A program made the position numbers and the translations under genes. 64,000 bases of DNA from Hydractinia symbiolongicarpus (taxonomy: Eukaryota > Cnidaria > Hydrozoa > Anthoathecata > Hydractiniidae). This document shows, in pieces, positions 1 through 21,111 of this stretch. Position 1 is the first letter of the stretch; each line of letters starts with the position of its first letter. The notes below the pieces were generated by a model. It was not told the DNA's origin. It was given only the letters and a program-made list of their open reading frames with translations, and did not search any database. The DNA is taken from contig NC_079887.1 of NCBI RefSeq assembly GCF_029227915.1, forward strand, positions 8,804,001 to 8,868,000. Reading direction: 5' to 3'.

Positions 1-9116
<9,116 letters not shown>

Positions 9117-9450
9117 GATTTTTAACGCCACCAAGTGAGAAACGCCGCTACAGGAGCTCCTCTTTACCATTTACCTCGTTTTCAACTTTTGCGAATGTAG
9201 GCACGGGGTCGAGGAGTGCCTCACTGCTAAAAATACAGGTGCTTCCTTAAATCTGTTTTATTGAGCAGGGTACACATTTTTCAAAGCAGAGAGGTAAGGG
9301 CTGAGTTTCAGTAGCCCAAGTTTCTTAATTACGTCATGATTTTAGTGGTTTCACAAAAATCAACGGTAATTTATCAAATATTAACATAAATCCCATGGCT
9401 TTAAAAATTTCTAGCAACAGTATATATAGCCGGAAAACAGTCAAACAATA

Positions 9451-9548
9451 GGCAGTGGCCAACCTTGTCCCCAGGGTCCTGAGCCGTTATTACGGAGTGT
9501 GTGGCATCAATAAGGCAAAACGCCCGAGGAACGAAATTGGGCAGTGGC
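9451..9548. mobile_element. 80-bp MITE, CAACCTYGTTCCCAGG family
   Basis: The element (9460-9539) starts caaccttgtccccaggg and ends cccgaggaacgaaattg, which is its inverted copy with a few mismatches. Identical GGCAGTGGC sits on both sides (9451-9459 and 9540-9548), so a target duplication of 8-9 bp is likely. Similar ends occur at 26.7, 27.1 and 21.85 kb. Confidence 0.6.
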
Positions 9549-10564
9549 CAATAAGCTCACAAACTATAGGCAGTATAATACACAGGCAATCAAACTATGT
9601 ATTAAATGATTTTTCTTCTACAACAAGAATCATTTCTGGAGATGCAGCAAAGATTATCCAGGGATTATTATTATTCGTGGCTTTACAGGGCGTCTTTTTA
9701 CACTGGTGCCCAAAAAGAAAGGTTAGCAGTCAAGTACTACAAAAAGGCTCGCGTTCTAACGAAATATTGTAAACTCCACACCATTAATGGAAAATAAGCA
9801 GTAAGTCAGTGTTTTGCATAGCGGACTGTTGAGTATACATAACAAAAAAGTGAGACACAAATGCAATTTCCAGTAAAGTTACCGCTTTCTTTAAAACTAA
9901 AGTAAACAAGTTTCTTAAAATTTTAAAAGATTTTTAAAACTACTTTAGCGTCACCCAATCCATATTTTTATGGAGCAGTGTGGAATTAATTAGTACCTTA
10001 TTACGGCTATTTCACTGTACGCCACTTCAATTACTTTCCAAATTCATTTTGACATATATATGTCGATCATTTTCCCGTCCGCTCTTATTATTTTTAAACT
10101 GGAATTTAGTTCCTCGTTCTTTACAATAAAGAAACTTGTCTTCAAATAATGGATCATCGACGCAGATTTTTCAACAGATATTAAATATGTATATTTTAGG
10201 TTCTCTCAGCAAAAGCGGGGATTGGTGGCTTTTTATTTCAAATGTTATAATATAAATGTAAAATACACGACGAAATGTATTTGTTTTTATCCATTTAGCA
10301 TATATTTGCATCTCGTACCCAGAAATCTGCTGTATTCGCTAGCGCTTTCTTGATGGCTCATACCCAATTGTGATGCGAACGCCTTTTTTGAAAGAACAGT
10401 GATTAAAATAATATTACTGAAGAAATTTCTATAAAATGCTAAATTTACAGATACTTGAAATTGACAAAAAAAACAACAACAATATTTTAACTATCAAAAT
10501 TCGGCTTAATCATAATTATCATACACTACCGTAGCAAACTTTTGCGAGACAGCGAAACCTTTTC
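9549..10564. other. intergenic, no gene seen
   Basis: AT-rich sequence between the ATP5F1D 5' side and the hAT element. Short open frames here lack protein-like composition. The ATP5F1D promoter is expected between about 9120 and 9450, but no clear core element is recognisable. Confidence 0.4.
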
Positions 10565-13500
10565 CAGGGTGGCCACTCAAAATTAAAAAAAAATCCAAGA
10601 ACTAATCAAGAACAATTCAAGAACAAAATATTGGTTTTCAAGGACAAAAATAATTTTTAACAACTTCAACAAAAGCTAATATCTTGATCAATTCACTGAC
10701 TTTATACATCAATATAGCATAATCTGTGATAATTTGAACAAAATAAAAGAGTGTAGACATGTAGAAACCTTGATAATAAAGTTGATATCGTTCCAGAAAT
10801 CATTCTTTTAGGAGTACATAGCTACTTTGTGTACAAGTTTATAAATACTTATCAGAAAGCTAGAATTATATAGTAACAAAAGTGTAAAACTAAAAATAAC
10901 AGAATATAAAAGTCACAAAAATAACAAAGTTCAATAAATAGTGTTCTTCTCTTCTTGTTTCTAAAATCTATTTATCCAGTATTATGGAAACGGTCCAAAG
11001 GATTCTATTTCTTGTGTTTTATAAAACTTTAATTCTCAATTAAAAATAGAACATATATTGTATTGTATAAGAAGATCTTCAAATTAGAAAATGAACCAGA
11101 CAAAATGACGCTAATATGAAGCTAATAAATAATCCATATATCTTGAAATAAACTAATGTCAACAAACTACGAGTATTATAGAGGTTATTAGTTTTTGAGA
11201 TCTTCCTCCAGTTTTTTAATAGCCTCATCTAAATCCACCATTGTCACTTTTTTCTCTGTAATGGCTTTTCTGAATGCATTTGCTTTCAGAAACATAGCAA
11301 TGTCATGGCTAACCTCGCCCTCATCAAGGTAGTTGTTCATATCTTTGTTCAATGATCGAATACATGTATCTACCTCCATTCGTTTGCGTTTCACACTATC
11401 AATCTCATATGCTATTATCTTTCTCTTGTTATTCGCTGCTTCATTTTCTTTTGATTTTTTTACTTTTTCAAGGGCAAATACATACCTAGAACGGGCTGTT
11501 TTACATGATGTAACCATTTTGGCAGTGATTTCAATATCATGCACATCTTTCTTGCAACACTTTAAGGCATCATATACCAACCGCTGAGCACATAGTGACT
11601 TGTTTTTAAGATTTTCGATAGTGACTTCTTTGTTGATGCTGAATCCTCTCTCGATCTGGCTTTGTCCATGTGAAATAGTGAAGACCATCACCATGACTTT
11701 CCATAAATCTTTGTATTTATCAGAACCGTTTAAATACTCGCGGTAAAAATGATCCAAACGATTATCAGAAAGGCTAAAGCCAAGAAACTTATCTTTATGA
11801 GTCTTAGCTGTGCGTGAGATGAACTCCTCCAACTGCAACTTGGCATTATCTGCTTCTTTTGAATTGATGTGATTTGTTGTGTAAAACTTGTCCACGACCT
11901 TTTCAAACTTAAGTAGACAGTTTTTACTTTCAATCATATTCTTTGGAACAAGACTAGACAAAGATCGAACAAAAAGGTGTTTCAATGGCGATCGTTCTTG
12001 TAGCTTTTCAATAATACCTTTAATAAGTGCAGCACATTCTCCTTTAAACTTCAACTTCTTTGTCAAACTGGCTTGAAGGGACGAAAGCAAGGTTTTGGTG
12101 GCAGTTGGTAACTTGACTAATTCCGGTGGTAAGTGATTCTCTCGTTTCTGCAAATCAATTTTAATTAAAGAATAAGCTGAATCAGCTTCATCAATAACGG
12201 TTTTCCGAATGAAAATCTTCATTAACCGACGGATAATATTTTCTAATATTTCCGAAACAAATGGCATCATTGGATTATCCGTCTGGAATTGCTTCAGATA
12301 CGAAGACATCATGCTGGCTACATCAACAAAGAATTGTAACTTTACTTGCATAAACATGTCAGTGTGGTGGGTGACCAAGGTGTCATACGAACTGTTTTTG
12401 CTTGGTTGTTTTGATTTGCATAAGGTTTGATAATGCTTTATGACATTCACAACATTTTCCCAAACTTCCTTTGCTCGGATGGCAACAGGTTCATCCTCAA
12501 CCCAGCGTGTCTGGCAAAACATTATTGGAAAAACATCTGATTTGCTTAACTGAATATATAGATCTCTTCGAGCTGGGGAATCATTGAACAGCTTCCACAT
12601 GGCCTTTAAAACCTTTTCCAATTTCCAGCCAGTTGCTTTTACGCCAGTCTGAAAGGCTCCGTGCACCACGTGTAATCCACACGAACCAACATCAATAATT
12701 TGGGGATATTCTTTCTCAGTACGATGCGATTTTAAATTTTCATAAACTTTCCAATTAGTGTTTGGTCCGTCCATGGAAAGCATGACCATTGATTTCTGGG
12801 GTAACGCATCAGTTGCTTGAAGAATCTCGTGCAAGATGTTATCTGCATTTGGGCGCCTGAAAAACCTTGAGGTTAGGTAACGTGTCTGGACTTCATAGAG
12901 ATTTTCATTCCAGAAACGAATCTGAACGTCCATTTGTTCTTCCTGTTTATAATGATTCAAACTTTCGTCAAAAAGTGTGGAATAGGTTGGCGAATTTTTA
13001 ATTTCTTGGAGCAAGATTTCCATGAAATATGGGGCTAATCCATGTACGATGTAGTACGCACATTTCGTTTTTGATAACTGGAATGACTTTGCTATGTCAC
13101 TGTCAGGGAACATCACACAAAATAGCTGGTTCAAATTCAAGCAAGAACGAAATGAATGATGTGATGTTAGTACTTTCAGAGCCCAACGAATTTCAGCATG
13201 GGAAACTGCTAATGTACTCATCATTAAATCAATCTTGTTAGTGGCGGGGGAGGCGTCTTTGCTTGATGATGGCTTTGGAGGGTTACTTTTGAAGAACAGA
13301 CCAGAAACTGGACTATAGTTTTTCACATTCACTTGATGCTTGTTGCCCTTAGAATGCGATGCTAAAGCACTTTTTCCCATTATAGTTATGTCTATCACTG
13401 TGTTACAAAGTCTACACAATGCTTTGTGTTTATCTGGTCCCCTTTTCAACCATATTTTAAACTGTTCATCGCTCAACCAACTTTCATTAAAAATACTTTT

Positions 13501-13695
13501 TCCATGCATTCTGGTACTTTTTTTACTAGACATTTTTTTACTATTCTAAAAAGATTTTTCATAGAATTGTAAAAACTCAAGAACATTCAAGAACCAAGGG
13601 TGGAAAACATACTATTTCAAGAACAATTCAAGACCAAATAAAATTCAAGAACATTCAAGAACATTCAAGGTTTTCAAGGACGAGTGGCCACCCTG
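10565..13695. mobile_element. complete hAT-like DNA transposon (possible 5-bp TSD)
   Basis: The 14-bp terminal inverted repeat cagggtggccactc starts at 10565, and its inverse gagtggccaccctg ends at 13695, giving a 3131-bp element. TTTTC directly precedes the left end (10560-10564) and directly follows the right end (13696-13700). This is a 5-bp duplication, as reported for the hAT5 lineage rather than the usual 8 bp. Both subterminal regions (10597-10650 and 13572-13680) carry several copies of tcaagaac and close variants, in the same orientation at both ends. The interior holds one long transposase gene on the minus strand. Confidence 0.88.
11188..13533 (-). CDS. hAT-like transposase, uninterrupted
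   Basis: A single-exon 781-codon frame between matching terminal inverted repeats. The N-terminus has a BED-like zinc finger (Cys40, Cys43, His60, His66) expected to bind the transposon ends. The RNase-H-like region includes STLFDESLN (Asp189) and MVMLSMDGPNTNW (Asp255), where the first two catalytic acids of hAT enzymes usually lie. It is followed by GSCGLHVVHGAF and CQTRWVED. The C-terminal dimerisation region has SQIERGFSINKE (about 11662-11627), and the tail is Lys/Glu-rich and likely coiled coil. Length and order fit a family of long hAT-like proteins of cnidarians and fish. No stop or frameshift is present, so it could be recent and possibly active. That is an inference from integrity only. 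A few bases upstream, the minus strand is T-rich. Confidence 0.9.
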   Translation of the reverse strand: MSSKKSTRMHGKSIFNESWLSDEQFKIWLKRGPDKHKALCRLCNTVIDITIMGKSALASHSKGNKHQVNVKNYSPVSGLFFKSNPPKPSSSKDASPATNKIDLMMSTLAVSHAEIRWALKVLTSHHSFRSCLNLNQLFCVMFPDSDIAKSFQLSKTKCAYYIVHGLAPYFMEILLQEIKNSPTYSTLFDESLNHYKQEEQMDVQIRFWNENLYEVQTRYLTSRFFRRPNADNILHEILQATDALPQKSMVMLSMDGPNTNWKVYENLKSHRTEKEYPQIIDVGSCGLHVVHGAFQTGVKATGWKLEKVLKAMWKLFNDSPARRDLYIQLSKSDVFPIMFCQTRWVEDEPVAIRAKEVWENVVNVIKHYQTLCKSKQPSKNSSYDTLVTHHTDMFMQVKLQFFVDVASMMSSYLKQFQTDNPMMPFVSEILENIIRRLMKIFIRKTVIDEADSAYSLIKIDLQKRENHLPPELVKLPTATKTLLSSLQASLTKKLKFKGECAALIKGIIEKLQERSPLKHLFVRSLSSLVPKNMIESKNCLLKFEKVVDKFYTTNHINSKEADNAKLQLEEFISRTAKTHKDKFLGFSLSDNRLDHFYREYLNGSDKYKDLWKVMVMVFTISHGQSQIERGFSINKEVTIENLKNKSLCAQRLVYDALKCCKKDVHDIEITAKMVTSCKTARSRYVFALEKVKKSKENEAANNKRKIIAYEIDSVKRKRMEVDTCIRSLNKDMNNYLDEGEVSHDIAMFLKANAFRKAITEKKVTMVDLDEAIKKLEEDLKN

Positions 13696-14749
13696 TTTTC
13701 AATCCACGTTGAGATAACATTAAACTGAAAATGAAAATAAAAGTTGCTAACGCTATTATCAACAAAGATAACAAAATACATATCATAAACTTTCGATAAC
13801 ATATTTGCGAAAACACCAAATCTTGTGGACTTCGATCAAATGTAAAGCATAAACGTGTGAAGAATATTCAGGCTTAGATAATACAGAATAAAACTTTAGA
13901 TCACTGTACTCCTGTAATAATATATTCAGTTTTGTCGATTTTCTTAAAACTAAAAACAGAACCATTTTATATTTCAACATAATTTATAAGGCAATTTTTT
14001 TTTTTTTTTTTTGCAATAAACATAACGTGTAAGCATACTCAAGCCTGGTTAGTGTTTATCACATAAGTATATTATAGCGTGATTTCAAATCTGGCTTGCT
14101 CGTATACATTGCTAATAAAAAACATGTAACTACCCTATGAAAAAAAAGTTTTTTATGTAAAATATAAAGAATTCGAAAGATAAAATTCGCATTTTATATT
14201 TTCAGATCTGTACAGTGGAATGCAGAAATATCATAACTCGTCTTTTTTGTTTGGTTCAATTTCTTTTTTCGTCGTCTGCTATCAGATATGTCTTGCTTCC
14301 ACTTGTTATATCGTTTTTTACTTCGACAGAACAGAAAAAAGATGCTAAGTTTTCAGTTGAAAGTCAAACAAAATTTGTAAACACGCGTCACTTTACATAA
14401 AAAAGAGTAATTTTAACACAATGAGAAAAATTACTAAATGGTTGCACCAAACTACAACAGAACACAGCCTGACTCATTCCAAACTCAGAAGACTAGGATG
14501 TAAAACATTATATAAATTAGATAATATAAGAAAAGGAATATAAAAATAATTACAAAAAAATATTGTACCATTTTAATTGAAATGACCATTGGATTTAGTT
14601 TTCTAATTTTCAACAAATAAAAACGAATCATAAAAACGTGAAAAAATCAACAAATTACCTTGTTACTCTTCGAATTCTAATAAATTAGCAACGTAAAAGC
14701 TTATAACTTATTTATCTACATTTTTAACATGCATAATTCGTCCTCCTTG
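13696..14749. other. intergenic, SLC15-like 3' side
   Basis: AT-rich sequence with a T17 run near 13998. It should contain the 3' UTR and polyadenylation site of the minus-strand SLC15-like gene. No exact AATAAA is obvious just past the stop (ATAAATAA occurs at about 14710 on the minus strand). No other gene is seen. Confidence 0.4.
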
Positions 14750-17700
14750 CTACGGCGCGTTTGTTTTTAAACTAGCTTCCAGACTTCCTTGCACAAATGC
14801 AGCGACAGTTCGTTCGAACTCCTTCCTCTTTTTCTTCTTCGCTCTTCGTATGCCGAAAATAGCAAAAGCAATCCAATTTAGAAGGTTTAACGCTGCCAAG
14901 AAAAAGAAAAAATAATGCAAATGTCCTTTTAGCTGCAGTGTATTTCCGCCCTTCGTATCTCCCCCCTCAAGGATTCCTAAACCGGCATTGTTTCCAATAG
15001 CAACTAGAGCCGAGCCCATCAATGCCCCCAAGCCATTTGCTATGAAGAAGAGACAAGTGACGAAGCTCTGCATAGATGGCGGTGATTGGCAGTAAGCGAA
15101 TTCCAAGCCTATAACACGAAGAAGACAGGCTTAGGCGCTTAAAAGAAAAAAAAAAAAATACAGTGCACATTAGAAGTCTGTTTTTTGCTTGTACAATTCG
15201 TTTGTCGCAATTTAAACCAATCGGAGGCTCAGAATAAACAGTTCGTTTAGAAATCCTCCAGTAAAAACGAACATGGCAATGTAATAGTTGAAGCGTGGAT
15301 TAATTTCCAACCGTTTAGCGTTCATGCATTAAATTTTAGAGTCAAGTTTCTAGCTAATTTAATATGGGATGATAGAAAGGCGACGCATGGTGAACAAAAG
15401 GAGAAATTTAAAAACATGAGAAGGCAGGTAGGTAAACTATACTCAATTTTCATAAATGTAACTCAAAATCACCCGCGCGATTATATTTTGAAATAAGAAG
15501 CCCAATAGCTATGTTAATCAACTTGTATATGGTAAAATATTCTAGCTAACGAAATAAAAAAATTCAGAGGTTTGACATGCTTGTCTAAGATACAAAAATT
15601 CGAAAAATCATAAAATCTTGATCAAACAACAGCTACAAAATGGCTAAGCGATTGAAGCATTCGTTTAAGATATTAAATAGGCGGTGGAAGTACACTTCCC
15701 GTACCTGTTATAAGGACGAAAATTTCTGATATTCCCATCAAACCATACTGCGGAATTTGATACCAAATAGTCATGTTTGTCGCCTCTATGGTTTTGTTGC
15801 CATACATATGATTAAACGTGGTATTGCTCGTTTGCAAACGAAAATATTCGACCGTACCGGCACTCACCATAGATACGCTTGCCAATAACATCCCTAAATA
15901 ACAACAATATATTTAGGTACGCTAGTGAGTAAATTTGCGCCTAGCAAAACACAAATTTTAAGAGAATGAGGTGAGATGCGGCGACTGAAAAAACTTAAAA
16001 GGTTCTGTTGTATATACAGCCACCTTTTATTCAAGAACTCTCTTCGAAAAAGGCACTAACTCAAAGAGAACTTTTAAAACATTGTTCCTGTCCCCCAACT
16101 TTCAATATATAACATCTTCGGAATGTTTTGTTTTGTGATATTGCATTTATCTTTAAATCGATAGTCAATAGTTAATAAATTATGAATTTTTTTAGTTCCC
16201 CTTTTACTAACTTTCCTGCCCTTAAAAGGTCCCAGCCACAAAATCATTCCTTACAAACAAGTCTAGGGGCTTAATGAGTATTTACGGTAGATAATTAAGG
16301 AATTATATTAATCGAGCCCAACAACAACAACAGCAAAAAACTGTTTACTAGTGGAACTCGCTTACCTATAGACATGCGCACTAGAAACGGTGTTCGAAAT
16401 TCGAACCTTTCCAAAAACGGATAAAAACAACGGTCAATGATCGGTACGAATATGAGGACGATAATAATGTTGAAGAGAGAGAACCATGAAGCGGGAACTG
16501 AATAAACAGTGGAGAAATGAATAAACCTCATGTGAAGTCCTTGAAGAAGGAATGTTGCAGATATCTAGAAAGAACAAAATAAGCGTTAAAGCTTAAAAAA
16601 AAGTTTTATATATTAAAACTTTTTAATATTATCTAATTTCAGATTGGCTACTCATTTTTCAACTTTTCTAACCTTTTTCAAGGGATAATTTGTTCAACAA
16701 AAACAGAAATTTCAATGAGAAAAAACCCGTAATCAGTTTCCATAGGCCAAGAAAACTTTCAACGTAAACAAAAAAGAGAATAAGAGAACTTATTTTTTTA
16801 GTTTTTCCCAATGTTTAAACAAAGTTTATATTACACACTGTTATTTAAAATGGAGTTTACTATTAATGACAGACATGTTAATTGAACAGTTTCGTAACCC
16901 TTTAACTGGCTACCCCACCCAGCCCACCCACCCTAGTTAGCTTCATGACAATTAAAAAGATTTTGGTTTGATGTCACGTCTTTTGTCTGGTGAATCATCT
17001 GGTGGTAAGAAAGATAACCTGACAAAAATGATTTTGTTTTCAAATATCCTATCACTTCCAAATTTATATTTTAGCTTTTAATGCTTTTATCAAGTAATGT
17101 TTTATTCTTTTTTCAGGTTCAGAAATATATGATGATGTCATCCTAAACACAGAATGACATCAACTGAAAAGGTTGGCATAAAAATGGTTAAGATGTACTT
17201 GCTTCTTCCATACTTCTTCCCTGTTGTCTATTTAGAGTCCTGTGGTACAAAATGGGGGAGTGTGCATTTTTTAGATCAGTTTAATATCAAAGAGTCATAG
17301 AACTTGTGCGAAATTACCTTACCTGGTAGTAGCAGGTACAATAGATTATGGTAAATCCAAACACAGGCAAGATAGAAAACAATATCTTCACTTCCTCCAC
17401 ATCAGAATCTGAAAACTTTCCACCATATTTAATTTTTGCTCTATCAAGCCAGTGTTTTCTAGGGTTGACAGACTCATAAGTGGTTGTTAATTCCGAACTA
17501 AAAAAGAAAGCACGGTTTAAATATTTAATAATATTTACAAGTAAGCATTAAAATCTTCTGGTGATACTCTAAATACTGCACTCTCAATACTTACACTCTG
17601 TGTAAATAACAATGAAGTGTTATTTTCTTACACAATGTAAGAGAAAATAAATAAACTATATTTAGGCTATATTTAGCATTTTTATGCTTCATTTTGAGAA

Positions 17701-18940
17701 TTTTATAAAACGATACCACAGTGCTTCTCTTTGAATGGTATACTATTTCACAAAATTTTTAAAAATACGGCATTCTTTAAGCGCAAAAATAAAAGGGGAC
17801 CTGACGTATAAAATAATGTTAGACTTAATACTCTTATTTGATATTCTTTTATGAACAATTTTCTTCACCCATTGGTAAATTGTTAACGTTAATATCATTA
17901 TTATGGAAAGCCGTTCGATTTAAAAGTTAAAAAATTTAATGAGACTCTGCTTAGGGTTTCTTTGCACAAATAAGGATACTGCAACATATAACATAATATC
18001 ATTTGTAATCTCTCTAATAAAGGAATCTTTTTATTACTTGATCAAGGTACAAAACAAATTATGATCTTAATAGGAAATTTTCTCACCTGGGCTTTTTCCA
18101 TGAATTTAAGCAAACATTTAAAACTTTCTTCAACATACTGTGATTTGGTTCTATCACATGGTAGTTCTTTCTTTGTGGTATGCAAAAAATAATTATACCA
18201 AGTGCAAGCAAACAGGTGGGAATAGAGTAACCACATACAAAACCTTCATTTAGCTGCAGCCATGTCAACAAGGAATATCCAATAAAAGAACCAATATTAA
18301 TAGCCCAGTAAAAATAGTTAAAAAAAGATCGCATCTCAGAGTCTTGAGCTTTGTGAAGTTGGTCAGCACCAAAGGGCGACATATTTGATTTAAAACAACC
18401 CTCACCCAAAGATATTATGACTAACGAGAATAGAGTCCAAGCAACAAAACCTGCACTTCTACCAACATCATTTTGAAATTTATCTTGATGCAGTTTTGCA
18501 AAATGAGCCAACAATGGCAAACTCACAAAGCCAATGATGTACAAAAATAGTCCAGAAATAATTGTTTTAAATCTACCAAGTACAACATCACCAAGAACTC
18601 CGCCGACAAAACATGAAATCCAAGTAAATCCAGAAAATCCCAGCACTAACTCTAAACTCTCTCCCACTTCATAATCCATGTAAACGTTTGCAAATAAAGC
18701 TAGATTACCCAGTAGGCCATAATAAGATGCACGCTCCAAAACAACAGTTATCATTACACATATTTTTGCAAGTTTTGTGTTACGTTCAAACAAACTTGCT
18801 GTAAGAGGTATCTTCACACTGCAATTTGATTGGCTATCAGAAGACAACAGTGGCTGCACAAGGGAATTTGTTGAACTATTGTAGGATTTTGAGTCCGGGC
18901 AAATTACATCATCCTCTTCTTCGTCATATTCCATTTTCAT
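14750..18940 (-). CDS. POT/PTR oligopeptide transporter, SLC15A3/A4-like, 5 exons
   Basis: Proton-coupled import of di/tripeptides (and histidine in the PHT branch), probably at endolysosomal membranes if the A3/A4 assignment holds. Minus-strand exons are 18940-18087, 17497-17323, 16564-16366, 15893-15705 and 15108-14750, with phases 2, 0, 1, 1. All introns are GT-AG and the sum is exactly 592 codons, so 591 aa. The start is ATG at 18940; the codon nine bases upstream is TTG. The N-terminus is acidic, then SLVQPLL is a candidate dileucine sorting signal at residues 31-32. Family marks are LERASYYGLLGNLALF, the PTR2-like block NYFYWAINIGSF, and ITGLEFAYCQSPPSM before the last helices. The ExxER motif reads VVLER, with Val66 in place of the first Glu. 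The tail after the last helix is basic (RRAKKKKRKEF). A tttttag acceptor just upstream of the ATG suggests a 5' UTR intron. Confidence 0.93.
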
Positions 18941-19614
18941 CTTGATCAAATAAATTTTCTAATCTAAAAACAGATATGATTTATGCAGTTAGATTTGTCT
19001 TTGTGGTCACTTCTATAGATGACCGCCTATTTACTGAGGCCACAACTGATACCCATATGCATTTCTTTGGCACAAAAGTCACTGGTTAAGATGGCCATCT
19101 TCCCAACGCAGTTTATGGCCAATCCAGCCCAAAATAAAAATTACTTATAATATAGGCTGGCAATTGAAAACAAATGTTTACCAAAGTTGGTAGAACACCT
19201 AATTTTTTATGAGTGACTTCAAATACGTGATATTATTGTTCTACTGAAGTATTGGTGTCTCACAGTGTTTAATGCTTCACAAGCACTATACATGACTTAG
19301 TATTTGTGTCACATTATTTGCTTCTCGCATGATGTATTGTTACATTTAAAGTATTTTTAAAATTTTATTAATCATGCACAAGAATCTTATAAAACAGCTA
19401 TAGTGTAAGTCATGTCACAATTCTTAATTGACGTACTAAATGTCACAACATCAATAACATTAATTTAACGTCAATAGCTTAAATTAATGCGCTCAAAAAC
19501 TTTAAGGCCTAATAACTTGAAAACGAGTTGAAATAACTGATATCATCTCCCATGTGGGTATCTAGGAACCGCCTGGAACTAAAAATGGGACCAATTTTTT
19601 ATAGTTGGATCAAC
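18941..19614. other. 5' side of the SLC15-like gene
   Basis: Holds the putative 5' UTR acceptor (ctgtttttag|ATTAG on the minus strand, about 18962). Otherwise it is non-coding AT-rich sequence. The upstream non-coding exon and promoter were not located. Confidence 0.4.
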
Positions 19615-19616
19615 TA

Positions 19617-20291
19617 CAGTACAGTCTGAATATAAAGGTGTGATATTAGCGTACACGCGGATATTAGCGTACACGTGGAGGACGGCAGTCGTTCGTCTTT
19701 TGTTATAATTAAATCCCTTAAGGGTTTTACGAGTTTATATTTGCGTGTTAAAAAACAATGCGCTCGCTTTTCGATTTTAAACTTTTAAAATGCGATCTAA
19801 AAAAACATTCCTATCACCGCTATTCGTTATTAAACTTTTAAAAAGCGATGTGAAAAAACATTTCTATCGCTATTCGTTTTTAAACTTTTAAAAAGCGATG
19901 TGAAAAAACATTTCTATCGCCGCTTTTCGTTTTTCAACTTTTAAAATGCAATCTAAAAAAACATTTCTATCGCCGCTTCTTGATTTTAAACTTTTAAAAT
20001 GCAATCTAAAAAAACATTTCTATCGACGCTATTCGTTTTTAAACTTTTAAAAAGCGATCTAAAAAAACACTTAATTACTGCAATTAAAAATTTCAAAAGA
20101 GTTCGCGCAAAATAGATTGCTAAAATTGATCTTGCGACCTATTGTGCTTAAACAATCAATCGCGTGGGGTCATTGTTTATCAGCGAGGCAATTATTTTCT
20201 TAAAAAAACAAAAGCTATCGCAATGTTATTGTTCTGTGTAACTATTCATGCGAGTTTCGCGTCCGCGGTAGATTACATTCAGACTGTACTG
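19617..20291. mobile_element. Tc1/mariner-type MITE with TA duplication
   Basis: The left end cagtacagtctgaatataa (from 19617) is matched by the inverted right end ttacattcagactgtactg (to 20291). Both are flanked by TA (19615-19616 and 20292-20293), as expected for Tc1/mariner insertion. The 675-bp interior has no transposase and contains a 53-bp tandem repeat array. Confidence 0.82.
19758..20070. repeat. 53-bp tandem repeat array, about six copies
   Basis: The unit runs roughly tttttaaacttttaaaa, then gcgatctaaaaaaacatt, then tctatcgccgctattcg. The shared aaca core recurs at 19804, 19857, 19907, 19960, 20013 and 20066, a spacing of 50-53 bp. It lies inside the Tc1/mariner-type MITE. Confidence 0.88.
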
Positions 20292-20805
20292 TAACTTGTT
20301 TAGGATTACAGGGATTTGTGATGTCATCAAAACTTTAATTCTTTTCAACCATTCATCCAAAGCATATGATCATCATCATCATCATTCTCGGCGATTTCCT
20401 TTCAAATTCCGTGAAAATAATTGCTTGTGTTAAAATCAAAAGCATAGCAAGAAACATTGTTTATAAAAAATTATCTGCGCGAGAAAAAATTAAACGCGAA
20501 GGCCATTGAATTTTAATTTTTTTTAACGACGAAACTAATTATGGTAACGCAATTTTTAATCTCAATATATTTAAAAAACACAACCTCTTTTAAAAAACAA
20601 CAAATCCAATGATTTAAATATTTTAAAAAAAAATAATGCTACTTTTAAAACTTTTAGTGGTATTTCTTTATCGTCGAAACATATTTTTTAACATGCGAAA
20701 CTTTTAAATGTTGTTTTTATACAGAGCAACGTTTAGCAACGCAAACGGAAAAACCCTACATGCGGGACTTCTCCATTTGCGATAAGATTTTGAGAACAAT
20801 CATCA

Positions 20806-20978
20806 TCATCATTCTTGGTTTAACGTCCGTTTTCCATGCTAGCATGGGGTATATTAATGACCTTCTTCCAATCTGATCTAAACTGTGTTAGACCTAAACT
20901 CAACTTCCTTTGTATCAAGTCTGTCCACCTGCCAAGTCTTTCTCGGTCTGCCTCGGGGCTTTGCCAGAACAAGTTAAA
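20806..20978 (-). mobile_element. 3' end of a LINE, related to the 3.3-4.5 kb copy
   Basis: On the minus strand the sequence ccccgaggcagaccgagaaa corresponds to the KPRGRPRKTWQ tail of the LINE at about 4345. It is followed by a conserved 3' UTR with the self-complementary ccatgctagcatgg and a tail of (atg)n. A 5'-truncated insertion of the same family. Confidence 0.7.
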
Positions 20979-21111
20979 TTTTAATACCGAAGAAAGAAAA
21001 TATCTAAAAATATAACTTTTGACGTTCTGGAAAGATCAAAACACTTATTGTGAGAACAGAGTATAAAATTTTTAAAACACAATTAGAAAAAGCTTTTTGT
21101 TATAGCGGTTC

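Noticed and set aside
18941-18949. Start of the SLC15-like protein at 18949
   Set aside because: That codon is TTG; the first ATG in frame is at 18940.
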